DNA of 64,000 bases from Psychromonas sp. psych-6C06 (GTDB lineage: Bacteria; Pseudomonadota; Gammaproteobacteria; Enterobacterales; Psychromonadaceae): assembly GCF_002835465.1 (NCBI RefSeq), contig NZ_PIZM01000001.1:62001-126000 (forward strand), written 5' to 3'. Below the pieces are notes generated by a model. That model saw nothing but the letters and a program-made list of their open reading frames with translations, had not been told where the DNA came from and made no database searches. Positions 26,725 through 35,158 of this stretch are shown in pieces (the first letter of the stretch is position 1; every line of letters starts with the position of its first letter). Both the position numbers and the translations under genes were made by a program.

Positions 26725-27443
26725 TTTTGTAAGCTCCGTGCTGAAATAGCTTGCCACCAACTATCTGGTAATAGGGCTAAGGTTTTCAGAATGAGGGTAA
26801 ATTTTTTAGGAAAATGTATATCAAACTGCCGTTTATTAAGACCATTTATGATCTCTTCCGCTGCTTGTTGCGCGCTTATTTGCATGGGCATTTTAAAATC
26901 GTTTTTATCTGTCAAAGGAGTCTTTACGAAGCCGGGGCTAATTAAGCTCACATCAATGTGATGTTTTTTCAAATCTAATGCTAATGTGCGAGCTAAATAG
27001 GCTACGCCTGCTTTACTTGCGCCGTAAGCTTGTGCACGAGAAAAGGGTAAGAAGCTTGCACTAGAGCCAACTAAGGCTAGTTGACCACCGTTACAGATTT
27101 GAGGTAATAATGCCTCTAAACAGTATCCCATCGCAATTAAGTTGGTATTGATCACGCGTGCAAACAGATTTCCATCAAAATTTTTAGCATCATCAATATA
27201 TTCGCAGCTACCTGCATTTAAAATGACCATATCTAGTTCTCCTAAATCGGAGAGCTTTTCATTTACCTGTTGTTGCACGCACACATCTACTTCGATGCAA
27301 TCAATGTTTTGATAGGTACTGAGTCTAGCTAGTTTTTCTGTGTTGCGGCCACACGCAATAATCTTATGCCCAAGCTTTTGATAATCTTGACAAAGTGCTT
27401 CACCAATACCTGAAGTTGCGCCAGTAATTAGAATCGTTTTCAT
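26721..27443 (-). CDS. Short-chain dehydrogenase/reductase (SDR)
   Basis: NAD(P)-dependent classical SDR, 240 residues. Cofactor motif ITGATSGIGEALCQDY (about residues 5-20), NAG motif LDMVILNAGS and catalytic Tyr/Lys in AQAYGASKAGVAYLAR with Ser in VGSSASFLPFS. No signal peptide. Its start shares a base with the previous stop (TAATG) and its stop overlaps the next start (ATGA), so it is fully embedded in the operon. Substrate unknown; a redox step on a modified lipid or aldehyde is a reasonable guess. Confidence 0.9.
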   Translation of the reverse strand: MKTILITGATSGIGEALCQDYQKLGHKIIACGRNTEKLARLSTYQNIDCIEVDVCVQQQVNEKLSDLGELDMVILNAGSCEYIDDAKNFDGNLFARVINTNLIAMGYCLEALLPQICNGGQLALVGSSASFLPFSRAQAYGASKAGVAYLARTLALDLKKHHIDVSLISPGFVKTPLTDKNDFKMPMQISAQQAAEEIINGLNKRQFDIHFPKKFTLILKTLALLPDSWWQAISARSLQK

Positions 27444-27865
27444 TAGCTTGCCCTCTTTTTAACTGCTTTGATCACAGGCCCTATCATAGGCAAGTGTTCA
27501 TAGAGCATTTGTCCAAGATCCAAATAATCTCGATGGCAATCTATTTTTTCTGAAAATTGAAGATGCGAGGAGCCATCTACTACAATGCGTTGCCCCTTTT
27601 TAATTTTGTGATGAGCATATTCCATTCGCCAGATAATAGAGGCTTCCCCAGGTTGCTCAATGACACGATTGATATGAAAATGGCAGTAGTCCATGTTTTC
27701 ATAAAGGTTGGCAAAGTAAGTCGTGAGCGCATCAAGACCATTTACTTGATGAATAGGATCAATAAATACCACACTGTCACTGTAAACCTCTTTCAAGCGT
27801 TCCAAGTTGTCTTTATTGAGACTTTGATAAAGCTGACAAAAATCATTCAACAGTGTGTTCTTCAT
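27443..27865 (-). CDS. SnoaL/NTF2-like protein
   Basis: A small 140-residue protein with the cone-shaped SnoaL/NTF2-like fold signature: FCQLYQSLNKDNLERLKEVY at the N-terminus, VVFIDPIHQVNGLDALTTYF and ASIIWRMEYAHHK. The ATG at 27865 has a good ribosome site (AAAGGAAATACC); an upstream in-frame ATG at 27886 overlaps the photolyase stop as ATGA and is an alternative. Members are binding proteins or small isomerases and cyclases. Function in this conserved cluster is unknown. Confidence 0.78.
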   Translation of the reverse strand: MKNTLLNDFCQLYQSLNKDNLERLKEVYSDSVVFIDPIHQVNGLDALTTYFANLYENMDYCHFHINRVIEQPGEASIIWRMEYAHHKIKKGQRIVVDGSSHLQFSEKIDCHRDYLDLGQMLYEHLPMIGPVIKAVKKRAS

Positions 27866-27882
27866 GGTATTTCCTTTCTGTT

Positions 27883-29265
27883 TCATCCCCCTTGGTGCTC
27901 TTGAGCTTTGAGTACCGAGAAGGAGAGTAGTGCGCGTTGTCGTGCAAATTTATGTTCAACGATTGGCTTAATAGGTTCGTGTAGTTGCTTGCTATTGATG
28001 CCTTGACGCTGTTGTAAATAGATACGGATAAACTCCCCATTTGGATCAAATTTCTTGCTTTGTAAGGTTGGATTAAAAATACGAAAATAGGGCTGTGCGT
28101 CACAGCCTGTACTGGCTGCCCATTGCCAGCCACCATTGTTAGAAGCAAAGTCACCATCAATTAAGTGTTGTTTAAAATATTTTTCTCCCCAACGCCAGTC
28201 GATTAAAAGGTGCTTGGTAAGAAAGCTGGCACAAACCATACGCAGGCGATTATGCATCCATCCGGTTTCATTGAGTTGACGCATTGCCGCATCTACTAAT
28301 GGGTAGCCGGTTTTACCTGCACACCAAGCCACAAAATCTTCATCATTATTATTCCAAATTATATTTTTAGCTTTGGGGTTGTAGTTAGCACCTTTACCAA
28401 TGTGTGGATTAAGTACCATGATATGACGATAAAACTCTCGCCAAAGAATTTCATTAAGCCAAACAACGGGGCCTGTTGCATTACCATCAAGTAAAGTAGG
28501 AAAAGCTTGCAATAGATAATAGACACACTGTTTTGCGCTGATAATACCTAGGGCTAAACAGGGTCCTAGTTTTGAAGTCGCTGACAAAGCAGGAAAGTCT
28601 CGCTGCTCATGATAATCTTCAACGTGCAAATTGATAAATTTTTGCAATGACTGATAAGCCTCTTCTTCGCTGGCTGGCCAAGCACTACTGTTTATTTTAT
28701 CAAGTGGCAATAAAATGTCAGGGTTTTCAATGGGTGCACCTTGTATAACCGGTGCAGGATAAGGATGCAGGTTTACTTCTTGCCTAAGCATTTTTAAGCA
28801 ACAGTTTTTAAAAGGAGTGAAAACTTTGTACATATCCCCTTGTTTTGTTACTACTTCACCAGGGTTTATCAAACAGTCTGCTTGATAGAGGTTAAAACCT
28901 ATTTGTGCTTCACTTAATACTTGTTGGCTTTGAATATCACGAGTGATCTCATCAACTTCTACTTCACTGTTTGCATATACATTACCAATGTTATTTTGCT
29001 TACAATATGCGACTAGTCGTGCCGGAATATCAACAAAGCTATTTACTTCAATAACCTGCAAGGCAATACCTAATTTTCCGAGTTGCACACTTAAATGATT
29101 TAGCGCACGTTGCATTAAATCAATCTGAATAGGTGCGACATCGTGTTGTTGCCATTGTTCGGGAGTAATAAAGTAAATGGCGGTTGTTGGGCCATTCAGG
29201 CAGGATTGATAAAGTGCGGGATTATCGTTGATACGTAAATCTTTACGAAACCATACAAGTTCCAT
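27883..29265 (-). CDS. phrB: Deoxyribodipyrimidine photolyase (class I CPD type)
   Basis: Light-driven repair of pyrimidine dimers, 460 residues (E. coli PhrB 472). The N-terminal antenna domain starts ELVWFRKDLRINDNPALYQ. The FAD-binding catalytic domain is clear: VWLNEILWREFYRHI, GYPLVDAAMRQLNETGWMHN, RLRMVCASFLTKHLLIDWR, ASNNGGWQWAASTGCDAQPY and FRIFNP. The Trp residues of the electron-transfer chain are present in these blocks. The pattern fits a true CPD photolyase rather than a CryB/6-4 type. Placement in an RpoE/ChrR cluster agrees with photo-oxidative stress control; a 184-base gap with a hairpin precedes it. Confidence 0.93.
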   Translation of the reverse strand: MELVWFRKDLRINDNPALYQSCLNGPTTAIYFITPEQWQQHDVAPIQIDLMQRALNHLSVQLGKLGIALQVIEVNSFVDIPARLVAYCKQNNIGNVYANSEVEVDEITRDIQSQQVLSEAQIGFNLYQADCLINPGEVVTKQGDMYKVFTPFKNCCLKMLRQEVNLHPYPAPVIQGAPIENPDILLPLDKINSSAWPASEEEAYQSLQKFINLHVEDYHEQRDFPALSATSKLGPCLALGIISAKQCVYYLLQAFPTLLDGNATGPVVWLNEILWREFYRHIMVLNPHIGKGANYNPKAKNIIWNNNDEDFVAWCAGKTGYPLVDAAMRQLNETGWMHNRLRMVCASFLTKHLLIDWRWGEKYFKQHLIDGDFASNNGGWQWAASTGCDAQPYFRIFNPTLQSKKFDPNGEFIRIYLQQRQGINSKQLHEPIKPIVEHKFARQRALLSFSVLKAQEHQGG

Positions 29266-29352
29266 CTGTTTTCCTTTATGTGAAGTGAGAGCATGTCAAA
29301 GTGATTAAGTATATGCCCTTACTTTTGCACAGGAAAATAGCTTAATGAAGAT

Positions 29353-29390
29353 AATAAACTGACTAAACATCTGCTTTTAATCAGTTTATT
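29353..29390. other. Hairpin in the gap between DUF1722 and photolyase genes
   Basis: AATAAACTGA (29353-29362) pairs with TCAGTTTATT (29381-29390), with partial inner pairing. It lies in the 184-base gap 29266-29449 inside the cluster. It may be an attenuator or a processing signal; no T-run follows on the minus strand. Confidence 0.4.
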
Positions 29391-29449
29391 TTCAATAGGT
29401 TAAGCTATTGTAACCAGAAAATTGAACATATATTTATTCAAATTTGCTA

Positions 29450-30421
29450 TTAGTGGCTATAACGCAACCTTAATTCATCGGGATGAGGGTGCAGGTATAT
29501 CTGTTGTTGTAGATAAGGGTCTGGATAAAGCTTTAGGTAATGATTAATTAGCGTGACAGGGGCCATGAGTGGAATTAACCCTTCACGGTATTGACTAATA
29601 ATATCGGCTAGGTCGGTACGCTGAGCACTGTCTAAGTTACGCTTAAAATACCCTTGCAAGTGGGACAGTGTATTACTGTGACTCTTACGATTAGGGAGTG
29701 TGCTAAGTATTTTCATAAACAAAGCAATATAGTTTGGTGCAATCTCTTCAGCGGTTTCACCTGTGCCACCGAGCATTGGACCTATTTTATAATAAAGTGC
29801 TGCGTTGTGTGCCATTAATAGGTATTTGTGTTTTGCGTGGAATGCCATCAATTTTGCCATAGTAACGCCAGAGTCCATCAAACCTTGCCATTGATGGTAA
29901 GCCAGTACCCGGGTAATGAAATTTTCACGCAGTAGGGGATCGTTTAGTCGACCATCTTCTTCAACAGGAAGTAGTGGATGGTCTTTCATTACTTTAGCTG
30001 CAAATACACCAACGCCATCACGTTGACCGTTGTTAGTGCCTGCTTGATATAAAGTAACGCGCTCCATGCCACAGCTTGGTGACTTAGCACAAAAAATATA
30101 ACCACTTAGGTGATCAAGCGTAGCACTCGTTTTAGCTGAAAATTCATTGAGTTTATCAGTGACATCAAAGCTTCCATCGCTGGCAACAACACGAATGATA
30201 TCTTCATCCTTTACTAAGCGTATAGCACGACGTGGCGTACCTAAGCCTATTGCCATTTCAGGACAAATAGGCTCGAAGTCAAAATGATTAGCTAATACTT
30301 TTTGGCAATACTTACTTTGTTTGTGTCCGCCATCAAAGCGGACTTGCTGACCAACAAGGCAACTACTGATGCCAACCTTAATTGGCGCCTTGCTTACTGT
30401 GTTTTGTTGCTGATCTGTCAT
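29450..30421 (-). CDS. DUF523/DUF1722 (YbgA-type) protein
   Basis: A 323-residue two-domain protein. Residues about 12-160 are the DUF523 domain with conserved Cys motifs: GISSCLVGQQVRFDGGHK, FEPICPEMAIGLGTPR and FCAKSPSCGMERV. The second half is DUF1722 (LMAFHAKHKYLLMAHNAALY, YLKLYPDPYLQQQIYLHP). The Cys pattern suggests a metal or Fe-S cofactor. It is commonly a neighbour of photolyase genes. Relatives of this family have been studied in connection with 2-thiouracil removal; that role is not assumed here. It follows chrR after 19 bases. Confidence 0.82.
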   Translation of the reverse strand: MTDQQQNTVSKAPIKVGISSCLVGQQVRFDGGHKQSKYCQKVLANHFDFEPICPEMAIGLGTPRRAIRLVKDEDIIRVVASDGSFDVTDKLNEFSAKTSATLDHLSGYIFCAKSPSCGMERVTLYQAGTNNGQRDGVGVFAAKVMKDHPLLPVEEDGRLNDPLLRENFITRVLAYHQWQGLMDSGVTMAKLMAFHAKHKYLLMAHNAALYYKIGPMLGGTGETAEEIAPNYIALFMKILSTLPNRKSHSNTLSHLQGYFKRNLDSAQRTDLADIISQYREGLIPLMAPVTLINHYLKLYPDPYLQQQIYLHPHPDELRLRYSH

Positions 30422-30440
30422 ATTTTACCTTTAATCTAGG

Positions 30441-31091
30441 TTAGTAGATAAATTTACCTAATGGATTTAGTACCTTACTCATGCCACTTATAAAATGCAA
30501 TGGTGCATCTTGTACGGTGTAACATAAACAACCTTTATCAGTCTTAGGGGAGTGGTTTATTTCACCAGATAACAGCATGAAATCTCCTTTACTATAAGTG
30601 CCATGTTCATCTGTAAAGCTACCATCTAAGAGTAGTGTTAACTCATAGCCTTTGTGTTGATGTTGAGGAATTTCTCCACCTTCTTTTATGTGTAATAAGC
30701 TTGCGCGCACATTTTCTTCATCGCTGATGACGCGCGCACGGCTGATTGCACCAAAACCTGTCCATTTGAGATGTTCAAAAGAACGAAATGCATGGGGAAG
30801 GGTAATTTGCTTACCTTCTATTAAAACTTGTGTATCTTGTTTGGCAACTATCTTTTTACTCTTTGTTACAGGCGTCGCTAAAATCCCTTGTAACATATCA
30901 CCAAAGTCAGCTAACTCTACCTGTTCGCCATTCCAAGTCTGTTGTGCTTGTGATGCGACAATACGTTGTTCTTTCGCTTTGCATTCCGGGCACATTTCAA
31001 TATGTGCACTGAGTGCAATCGATAATGAAAAAGGTAATTCACCACGACAGTATTGCGCTAACAACTCTTCATTTGGATGATGTTTAATCAT
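30441..31091 (-). CDS. chrR: ChrR-type zinc anti-sigma factor with cupin domain
   Basis: Holds the adjacent ECF sigma factor inactive and releases it on singlet-oxygen stress. It has 216 residues. The N-terminal anti-sigma domain has a ZAS-like zinc motif (HHPNEELLAQYC, then LSAHIEMCPECKAK) with His, His, Cys, Cys in the ChrR order. The C-terminal half is a cupin with metal-ligand pattern PQHQHKGYELTLLLDG (His, His, Glu) and a later His in SGEINHSP, as in Rhodobacter ChrR. The start overlaps the sigma gene by 8 bases. Sensing of singlet oxygen is from family knowledge. Confidence 0.9.
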   Translation of the reverse strand: MIKHHPNEELLAQYCRGELPFSLSIALSAHIEMCPECKAKEQRIVASQAQQTWNGEQVELADFGDMLQGILATPVTKSKKIVAKQDTQVLIEGKQITLPHAFRSFEHLKWTGFGAISRARVISDEENVRASLLHIKEGGEIPQHQHKGYELTLLLDGSFTDEHGTYSKGDFMLLSGEINHSPKTDKGCLCYTVQDAPLHFISGMSKVLNPLGKFIY

Positions 31092-31710
31092 GATCTATCT
31101 CCAATGTTGTTTTCAACTTAGAAAGCGCTAATCTTAACCGAGATTTCACTGTTCCTAAGGGGATGTTTAATAATCGAGCAACTTCAGGTTGACTCAACTC
31201 TTTTAAATACAATGCCTCAACTACTTGTCTTTGTTGCTCGGGCAAGCTATTGATATTTTTTAGTAAATTTCGCGACATTAGGTGATCATCTTCATGTGAT
31301 TCCTGCTCCTCAAAAAGTGGCCATAAATCATCACTGACTTGATCCTCTTTTTGAGTCTGTTTCTTACGTAACATATCAAAGCAGTGATTACGCATGATGG
31401 TATAAATCCATGTTGTCGCTTTGCCTTTTTGTGCATTAAAAAGGCTCGCTTTGCGCCACACTAATAACATAGTTTCTTGGACTAACTCTAATGCCTGAGC
31501 CTCCTGTCCGAAACGTTGTAATCCAAAAGCACGAATTTTAGGGGAGAAGTATTTAAACAATACTTCAAACGCTTTTTTATCTTGCTCTTCAGCGACCTTA
31601 GAAAGGGCTGTCTGAATTACACTGTCCGTGTCTATTTCAGCGATGTTATTTAAATTATTCAATGGTTTACCCGTAACGTTGTTTGTAACTGTTAGCATTT
31701 TATATTCCAT
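31084..31710 (-). CDS. rpoE: ECF sigma factor, RpoE/ChrR (ECF11) group
   Basis: Extracytoplasmic-function sigma factor, 208 residues. Region 2 is visible as EAQALELVQETMLLVWRKA and TWIYTIMRNHCFDMLRKK; region 4 as LPEQQRQVVEALYLKELSQP followed by EVARLLNIPLGTVKSRLR. The overlapping chrR gene places it in the ECF11 group responding to singlet oxygen. Met5 (31698) is an alternative start with better ribosome spacing, since the predicted promoter leaves only a short leader before Met1. It heads the minus-strand cluster down to 21460. This is not the general RpoE of the periplasmic stress response. Confidence 0.92.
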   Translation of the reverse strand: MEYKMLTVTNNVTGKPLNNLNNIAEIDTDSVIQTALSKVAEEQDKKAFEVLFKYFSPKIRAFGLQRFGQEAQALELVQETMLLVWRKASLFNAQKGKATTWIYTIMRNHCFDMLRKKQTQKEDQVSDDLWPLFEEQESHEDDHLMSRNLLKNINSLPEQQRQVVEALYLKELSQPEVARLLNIPLGTVKSRLRLALSKLKTTLEIDHD

Positions 31711-31732
31711 AGTATACGGCTATTGATTCTGT

Positions 31733-31762
31733 TTAATACGCTTGAGTGTCAAAAATGGATCA
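31733..31762 (-). promoter_or_regulatory. Predicted ECF11 sigma promoter (autoregulation)
   Basis: On the minus strand TGATCC (31757-31762) is followed after 16 bases by CGTATTAA (31733-31740), about 23 bases before the sigma start codon. From what I recall of ECF11 (RpoE/ChrR) promoters, TGATCC and CGTA-type elements at this spacing are the consensus. It indicates that the sigma factor drives its own operon. Confidence 0.75.
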
Positions 31763-31794
31763 CTAAAGGAGGAAAATTTATTTGATTTAGTTAA

Positions 31795-31962
31795 TTAATA
31801 GCAAACTAAGCCAGTAGCTGATCTATTTTACTGGTTCAAATAATTTATCTCTTTGTTGAATTTTTCTTAAAAAGAACAACTGTTTACGTAAAATATCGTC
31901 TTGAATTAGTCCTTTTTACTGCACAAAATTCAAACAACATACTTAATATCGATTGATATAAT
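31795..31962 (-). repeat. Full copy of the ~168-bp dispersed repeat (copy C)
   Basis: Reverse orientation relative to the copy at 35156. Shared blocks include CTGATCTATTTTACTGGTTC at its left end and, on the reverse strand, ATTAAGTATGTTGTTTGAAT near the other end. It lies in the 584-base rpoE-cydA gap, between the sigma promoter and the FNR box. Ends are degenerate (TTAATAGCAAAC, GATTGATATA). Confidence 0.8.
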
Positions 31963-32031
31963 CATATTTTGATACCTCCCTTTCAAAAGAAAAGTGCGAG
32001 TACGACTGTCGAAAAGCATGATAAAAAGCCG

Positions 32032-32045
32032 TTGATCTAAATCAA
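32032..32045. promoter_or_regulatory. FNR box upstream of cydA
   Basis: TTGATCTAAATCAA matches the FNR consensus TTGAT-N4-ATCAA perfectly, about 250 bases upstream of cydA. FNR control of cytochrome bd genes is well known in enterobacteria (repression in full anaerobiosis). Confidence 0.75.
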
Positions 32046-32119
32046 TTTACGGCGTATAAAGAGGGTGATTTATTTGTAAGCTATTGATGTTAAAGGGTTG
32101 TTAACTGTTTTGGCGTTTT

Positions 32120-32135
32120 TTAACATTCTTTTAAC
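32120..32135 (-). promoter_or_regulatory. ArcA-like direct repeat upstream of cydA
   Basis: Reading the minus strand, GTTAA-N6-GTTAA with 11-base phasing (GTTAAAAGAATGTTAA) fits the ArcA-P direct-repeat pattern. It lies about 160 bases before cydA, where micro-aerobic activation by ArcA would be expected. A further GTTAAC lies at 32100-32105. The region is AT-rich, so chance remains possible. Confidence 0.55.
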
Positions 32136-32294
32136 AAATTGAAGGGTGGTAAGGACAAAGCCATAGCAATAAGCACAACAAGATATTTTATTAAAATTTT
32201 TATTTTAAAGCGTAATGGTTAATTTTTTTGCTGTGCATGGTGTACAGTTATTTAATATTTTAAAACCTTCCCAAATGATAATACTCAGGAGAAA

Positions 32295-33866
32295 ATGATG
32301 GACGATATTGTAGATCTATCGCGATTTCAATTTGCGATGACCGCTATGTATCACTTCTTATTTGTGCCGTTAACACTAGGTCTTGCATGGATACTAGCGA
32401 TAATGGAGTCACTTTATGTGATGACAAATAAAGAAATATATAAGGATATGACTAAGTTTTGGGGGAAACTGTTTGGTATTAATTTCGCCCTTGGTGTTGC
32501 TACTGGCTTAACCATGGAGTTTCAATTTGGTACTAACTGGGCTTATTACTCTCATTATGTTGGTGATGTTTTCGGTGCGCCTTTAGCGATTGAGGGGATG
32601 ATGGCCTTCTTCTTAGAATCAACTTTTGTCGGTTTATTCTTCTTTGGCTGGGATAGATTAAGTAAATTACAGCATCTTACTGCAACCTGGTTAGTAGCGC
32701 TAGGTTCAAGTATGTCCGCTTTGTGGATATTGGTGGCTAATGGTTGGATGCAAAACCCTGTTGGCGCTGAGTTTAACTATGAAACGATGCGAATGGAGAT
32801 GACCAGTTTTGCTGAGTTAGTCTTTAACCCTGTTGCTCAAGTTAAATTTGTACATACTGTTGCTGCTGGTTATACAACCGGGGCCGTATTTGTACTTGCA
32901 ATTAGCTCATACTATTTATTAAAAGGACGTGATATTGGTTTTGCAAAACGCTCCTTTGCAATTGCAGCTGCTTTCGGTCTTGCTGGTATTCTTTCAACGA
33001 TTGTATTAGGTGACGAAAGCGGTTATGAAGTCGGCGATGTGCAGAAAGTTAAATTAGCTGCTATCGAATCAGAATGGGAAACACACCCAGCACCGGCTGC
33101 ATTTACGATGATTGGTCTTCCTAATCAAGAAGAGCAGCGGACTGATTATGCAATTAAAATTCCTTATGCGTTAGGTATTATTGCCACGCGTTCACTCGAT
33201 GAGCAAGTCACTGGACTCAAAGACTTGATGGCTGAACATGAAGTGCGTATTCGCAACGGCATGATAGCTTATGGTTTGCTTGAAGAGCTACGAGCAGGTA
33301 ATACTTCAGAAGAGAATAAGGCCGCTTTTGATGCTGTTAAAAAAGATTTAGGCTACGGCTTATTGTTAAAAATATACGCACCAAATGTTGTTGATGCAAC
33401 TGAAGCGCAGATCCAAATGGCCGTTGAAGACAGTATTCCAAGTGTTGCACCTATGTTCTGGACTTTCCGTATTATGGTAGGGTGTGGTATTGCGATGTTA
33501 TTTATCTTCTTATTTGCTTTTTATCAATCTGCGCGGAATCGAATTGGCGAAAATAAACTGTTCTTAAAAATATGTTTATTCAGCTTACCTTTACCTTGGA
33601 TTGCAGTTGAAGCGGGGTGGTTTGTTGCTGAGTATGGTCGTCAACCATGGGCTATTGCTGAAATTCTTCCTACTTCTGTAGGGGTTTCCGGAATTTCAAT
33701 TGAACAAATTTGGTTCAGTATTATCTCTATCGCCACTTTTTACACAGTGTTATTAGCGGTTGAGATGTTTTTAATGTTCCGTTTTGCGCGCCTTGGTCCA
33801 AGCAGTTTAAAGACCGGTCGTTACCATTTCGAGCAACCAGAAAACAGCATAGAGCAAAAGGGATAG
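32295..33866 (+). CDS. cydA: Cytochrome bd ubiquinol oxidase subunit I
   Basis: Heme-bearing subunit of the high-affinity quinol oxidase, inner membrane, 523 residues (E. coli 522). Visible features: an N-terminal heme His in [16 protein letters not shown], the Glu pair in [20 protein letters not shown], a second heme His in [16 protein letters not shown], a long Q-loop (about residues 255-390) as in the E. coli type, and [16 protein letters not shown] near the C-terminus. Two tandem ATGs (32295, 32298) both follow AGGAG; the second is also possible. First gene of cydABX, divergent from the ECF sigma gene. Confidence 0.97.
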   Translation: MMDDIVDLSRFQFAMTAMYHFLFVPLTLGLAWILAIMESLYVMTNKEIYKDMTKFWGKLFGINFALGVATGLTMEFQFGTNWAYYSHYVGDVFGAPLAIEGMMAFFLESTFVGLFFFGWDRLSKLQHLTATWLVALGSSMSALWILVANGWMQNPVGAEFNYETMRMEMTSFAELVFNPVAQVKFVHTVAAGYTTGAVFVLAISSYYLLKGRDIGFAKRSFAIAAAFGLAGILSTIVLGDESGYEVGDVQKVKLAAIESEWETHPAPAAFTMIGLPNQEEQRTDYAIKIPYALGIIATRSLDEQVTGLKDLMAEHEVRIRNGMIAYGLLEELRAGNTSEENKAAFDAVKKDLGYGLLLKIYAPNVVDATEAQIQMAVEDSIPSVAPMFWTFRIMVGCGIAMLFIFLFAFYQSARNRIGENKLFLKICLFSLPLPWIAVEAGWFVAEYGRQPWAIAEILPTSVGVSGISIEQIWFSIISIATFYTVLLAVEMFLMFRFARLGPSSLKTGRYHFEQPENSIEQKG

Positions 33867-33875
33867 GAATTTATT

Positions 33876-35015
33876 ATGTTTGATTATGAAACGTTAAAAT
33901 TACTTTGGTGGCTACTTATTGGCGTATTGCTGATTGGCTTTGTTATCACTGATGGGTTTGATATGGGAGTAGGGACACTTCTGCCTATTATAGGTAAAAC
34001 AGATGAACAGCGCCGTATAATGATAAACAGTATTGCCCCTCACTGGGAAGGTAATCAAGTATGGTTAGTGTTGGCTGCAGGCGCTATATTTGCGGCCTGG
34101 CCGGCCGTTTATGCAACTGCATTTTCTGGTTTTTATGTGGCCATGATGCTGACTCTATTTGCTTTATTCTTTAGACCTGTTGGTTTTGATTATCGCAGTA
34201 AGTTAGCGGATGATCGCTGGCGTAAAAGTTGGGACTGGGGAATATTTACTGGCAGCACGGTACCTCCTATCGTATTCGGTGTTGCCTTTGCTAATTTATT
34301 ACAGGGCGTGCCTTTTGTATTGGATGACTTTTTGCGTCCTCAATATCAAGGTAGCTTTTTTGCATTACTTAACCCTTTTGCATTAATGGTTGGTGTCTTT
34401 AGTTTATCGCTGTTTGTTATGCAAGGTGCCTCATGGTTACAAATGAAAACCGAAGATGAGATTCATGCGCGTGCTAAAAAAGTCATTTTCATTGTTGCCC
34501 CATTAGCAACATTACTATTTGCACTAGCGGGTGTTTGGTTATATTACGGTATTGATGGTTATGTGATCACTGCAATAGGTGATTTGAATGGCCCTTCTAA
34601 TCCATTATTAAAAACAGCCGAGCTTCAGCAAGGCGGTTGGTTATTAAACTATGAAAAATATCCATTAATGATACTTGCACCTGTACTGGGGTTAATCTTG
34701 CCATTATTGGTTGTGATTGCGACTAAATTTAATCGTGCTGGTTTTGCTTTTTTGTTTAGTAGCTTAACCCAAGGTGCAGTATTGATGACATTTGCACTCA
34801 GTGTTTTCCCATTTGTGATGCCATCGAGTATTGATCCAAGCATGAGCTTCACGGTTTGGGATGCCACATCAAGTGAGATGACGTTGAATATAATGACTAT
34901 CGCTGCTGTTATCTTTTTACCTATTATTTTGCTTTATACGAGTTGGGGATACTTTAAGATGTTCGGTCGTCTTGGAAAAGCGTTCATGGCTAAATATAAG
35001 CATTCAGCGTATTAA
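33876..35015 (+). CDS. cydB: Cytochrome bd ubiquinol oxidase subunit II
   Basis: Second large membrane subunit of the bd oxidase, 379 residues as in E. coli. It shows the conserved N-terminal WWLLIGVLLIGFVITDGFDM, IAPHWEGNQVWLVLAAGAIF and AAWPAVYATAFSGFYVAM. About nine hydrophobic helices follow. It begins 9 bases after cydA and is followed by cydX after 14 bases. Confidence 0.97.
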   Translation: MFDYETLKLLWWLLIGVLLIGFVITDGFDMGVGTLLPIIGKTDEQRRIMINSIAPHWEGNQVWLVLAAGAIFAAWPAVYATAFSGFYVAMMLTLFALFFRPVGFDYRSKLADDRWRKSWDWGIFTGSTVPPIVFGVAFANLLQGVPFVLDDFLRPQYQGSFFALLNPFALMVGVFSLSLFVMQGASWLQMKTEDEIHARAKKVIFIVAPLATLLFALAGVWLYYGIDGYVITAIGDLNGPSNPLLKTAELQQGGWLLNYEKYPLMILAPVLGLILPLLVVIATKFNRAGFAFLFSSLTQGAVLMTFALSVFPFVMPSSIDPSMSFTVWDATSSEMTLNIMTIAAVIFLPIILLYTSWGYFKMFGRLGKAFMAKYKHSAY

Positions 35016-35029
35016 TTAAGGAGTATTTT

Positions 35030-35158
35030 ATGTGGTATTTTGCATGGATTTTAGGTGTTTTGTTAGCTTGTTCGTTTGGGATTATTAACGGTTTATGGTT
35101 TGAGCAAACTGAAGCTAATGAAAAAGAGAAAGCAGAAAGTGATAATGTAGGTGAGTAA
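35030..35158 (+). CDS. cydX: Cytochrome bd accessory subunit CydX
   Basis: A 42-residue membrane peptide required for stability and activity of cytochrome bd. The sequence starts MWYFAWILGVLLACSFGIIN, the single helix expected of CydX, followed by LWFEQTEA and a charged tail ending in GE. The ribosome site AAGGAG is strong and spacing from cydB is 14 bases. The stop codon TAA (35156-35158) coincides with the left end of the dispersed repeat copy at 35156. Confidence 0.93.
   Translation: MWYFAWILGVLLACSFGIINGLWFEQTEANEKEKAESDNVGE

Noticed and set aside
26725-26760. Longer N-terminus of the FAD amine-oxidase-like protein
   Set aside because: The dinucleotide motif should be at the very N-terminus, and a good ribosome site precedes the ATG at 26724.
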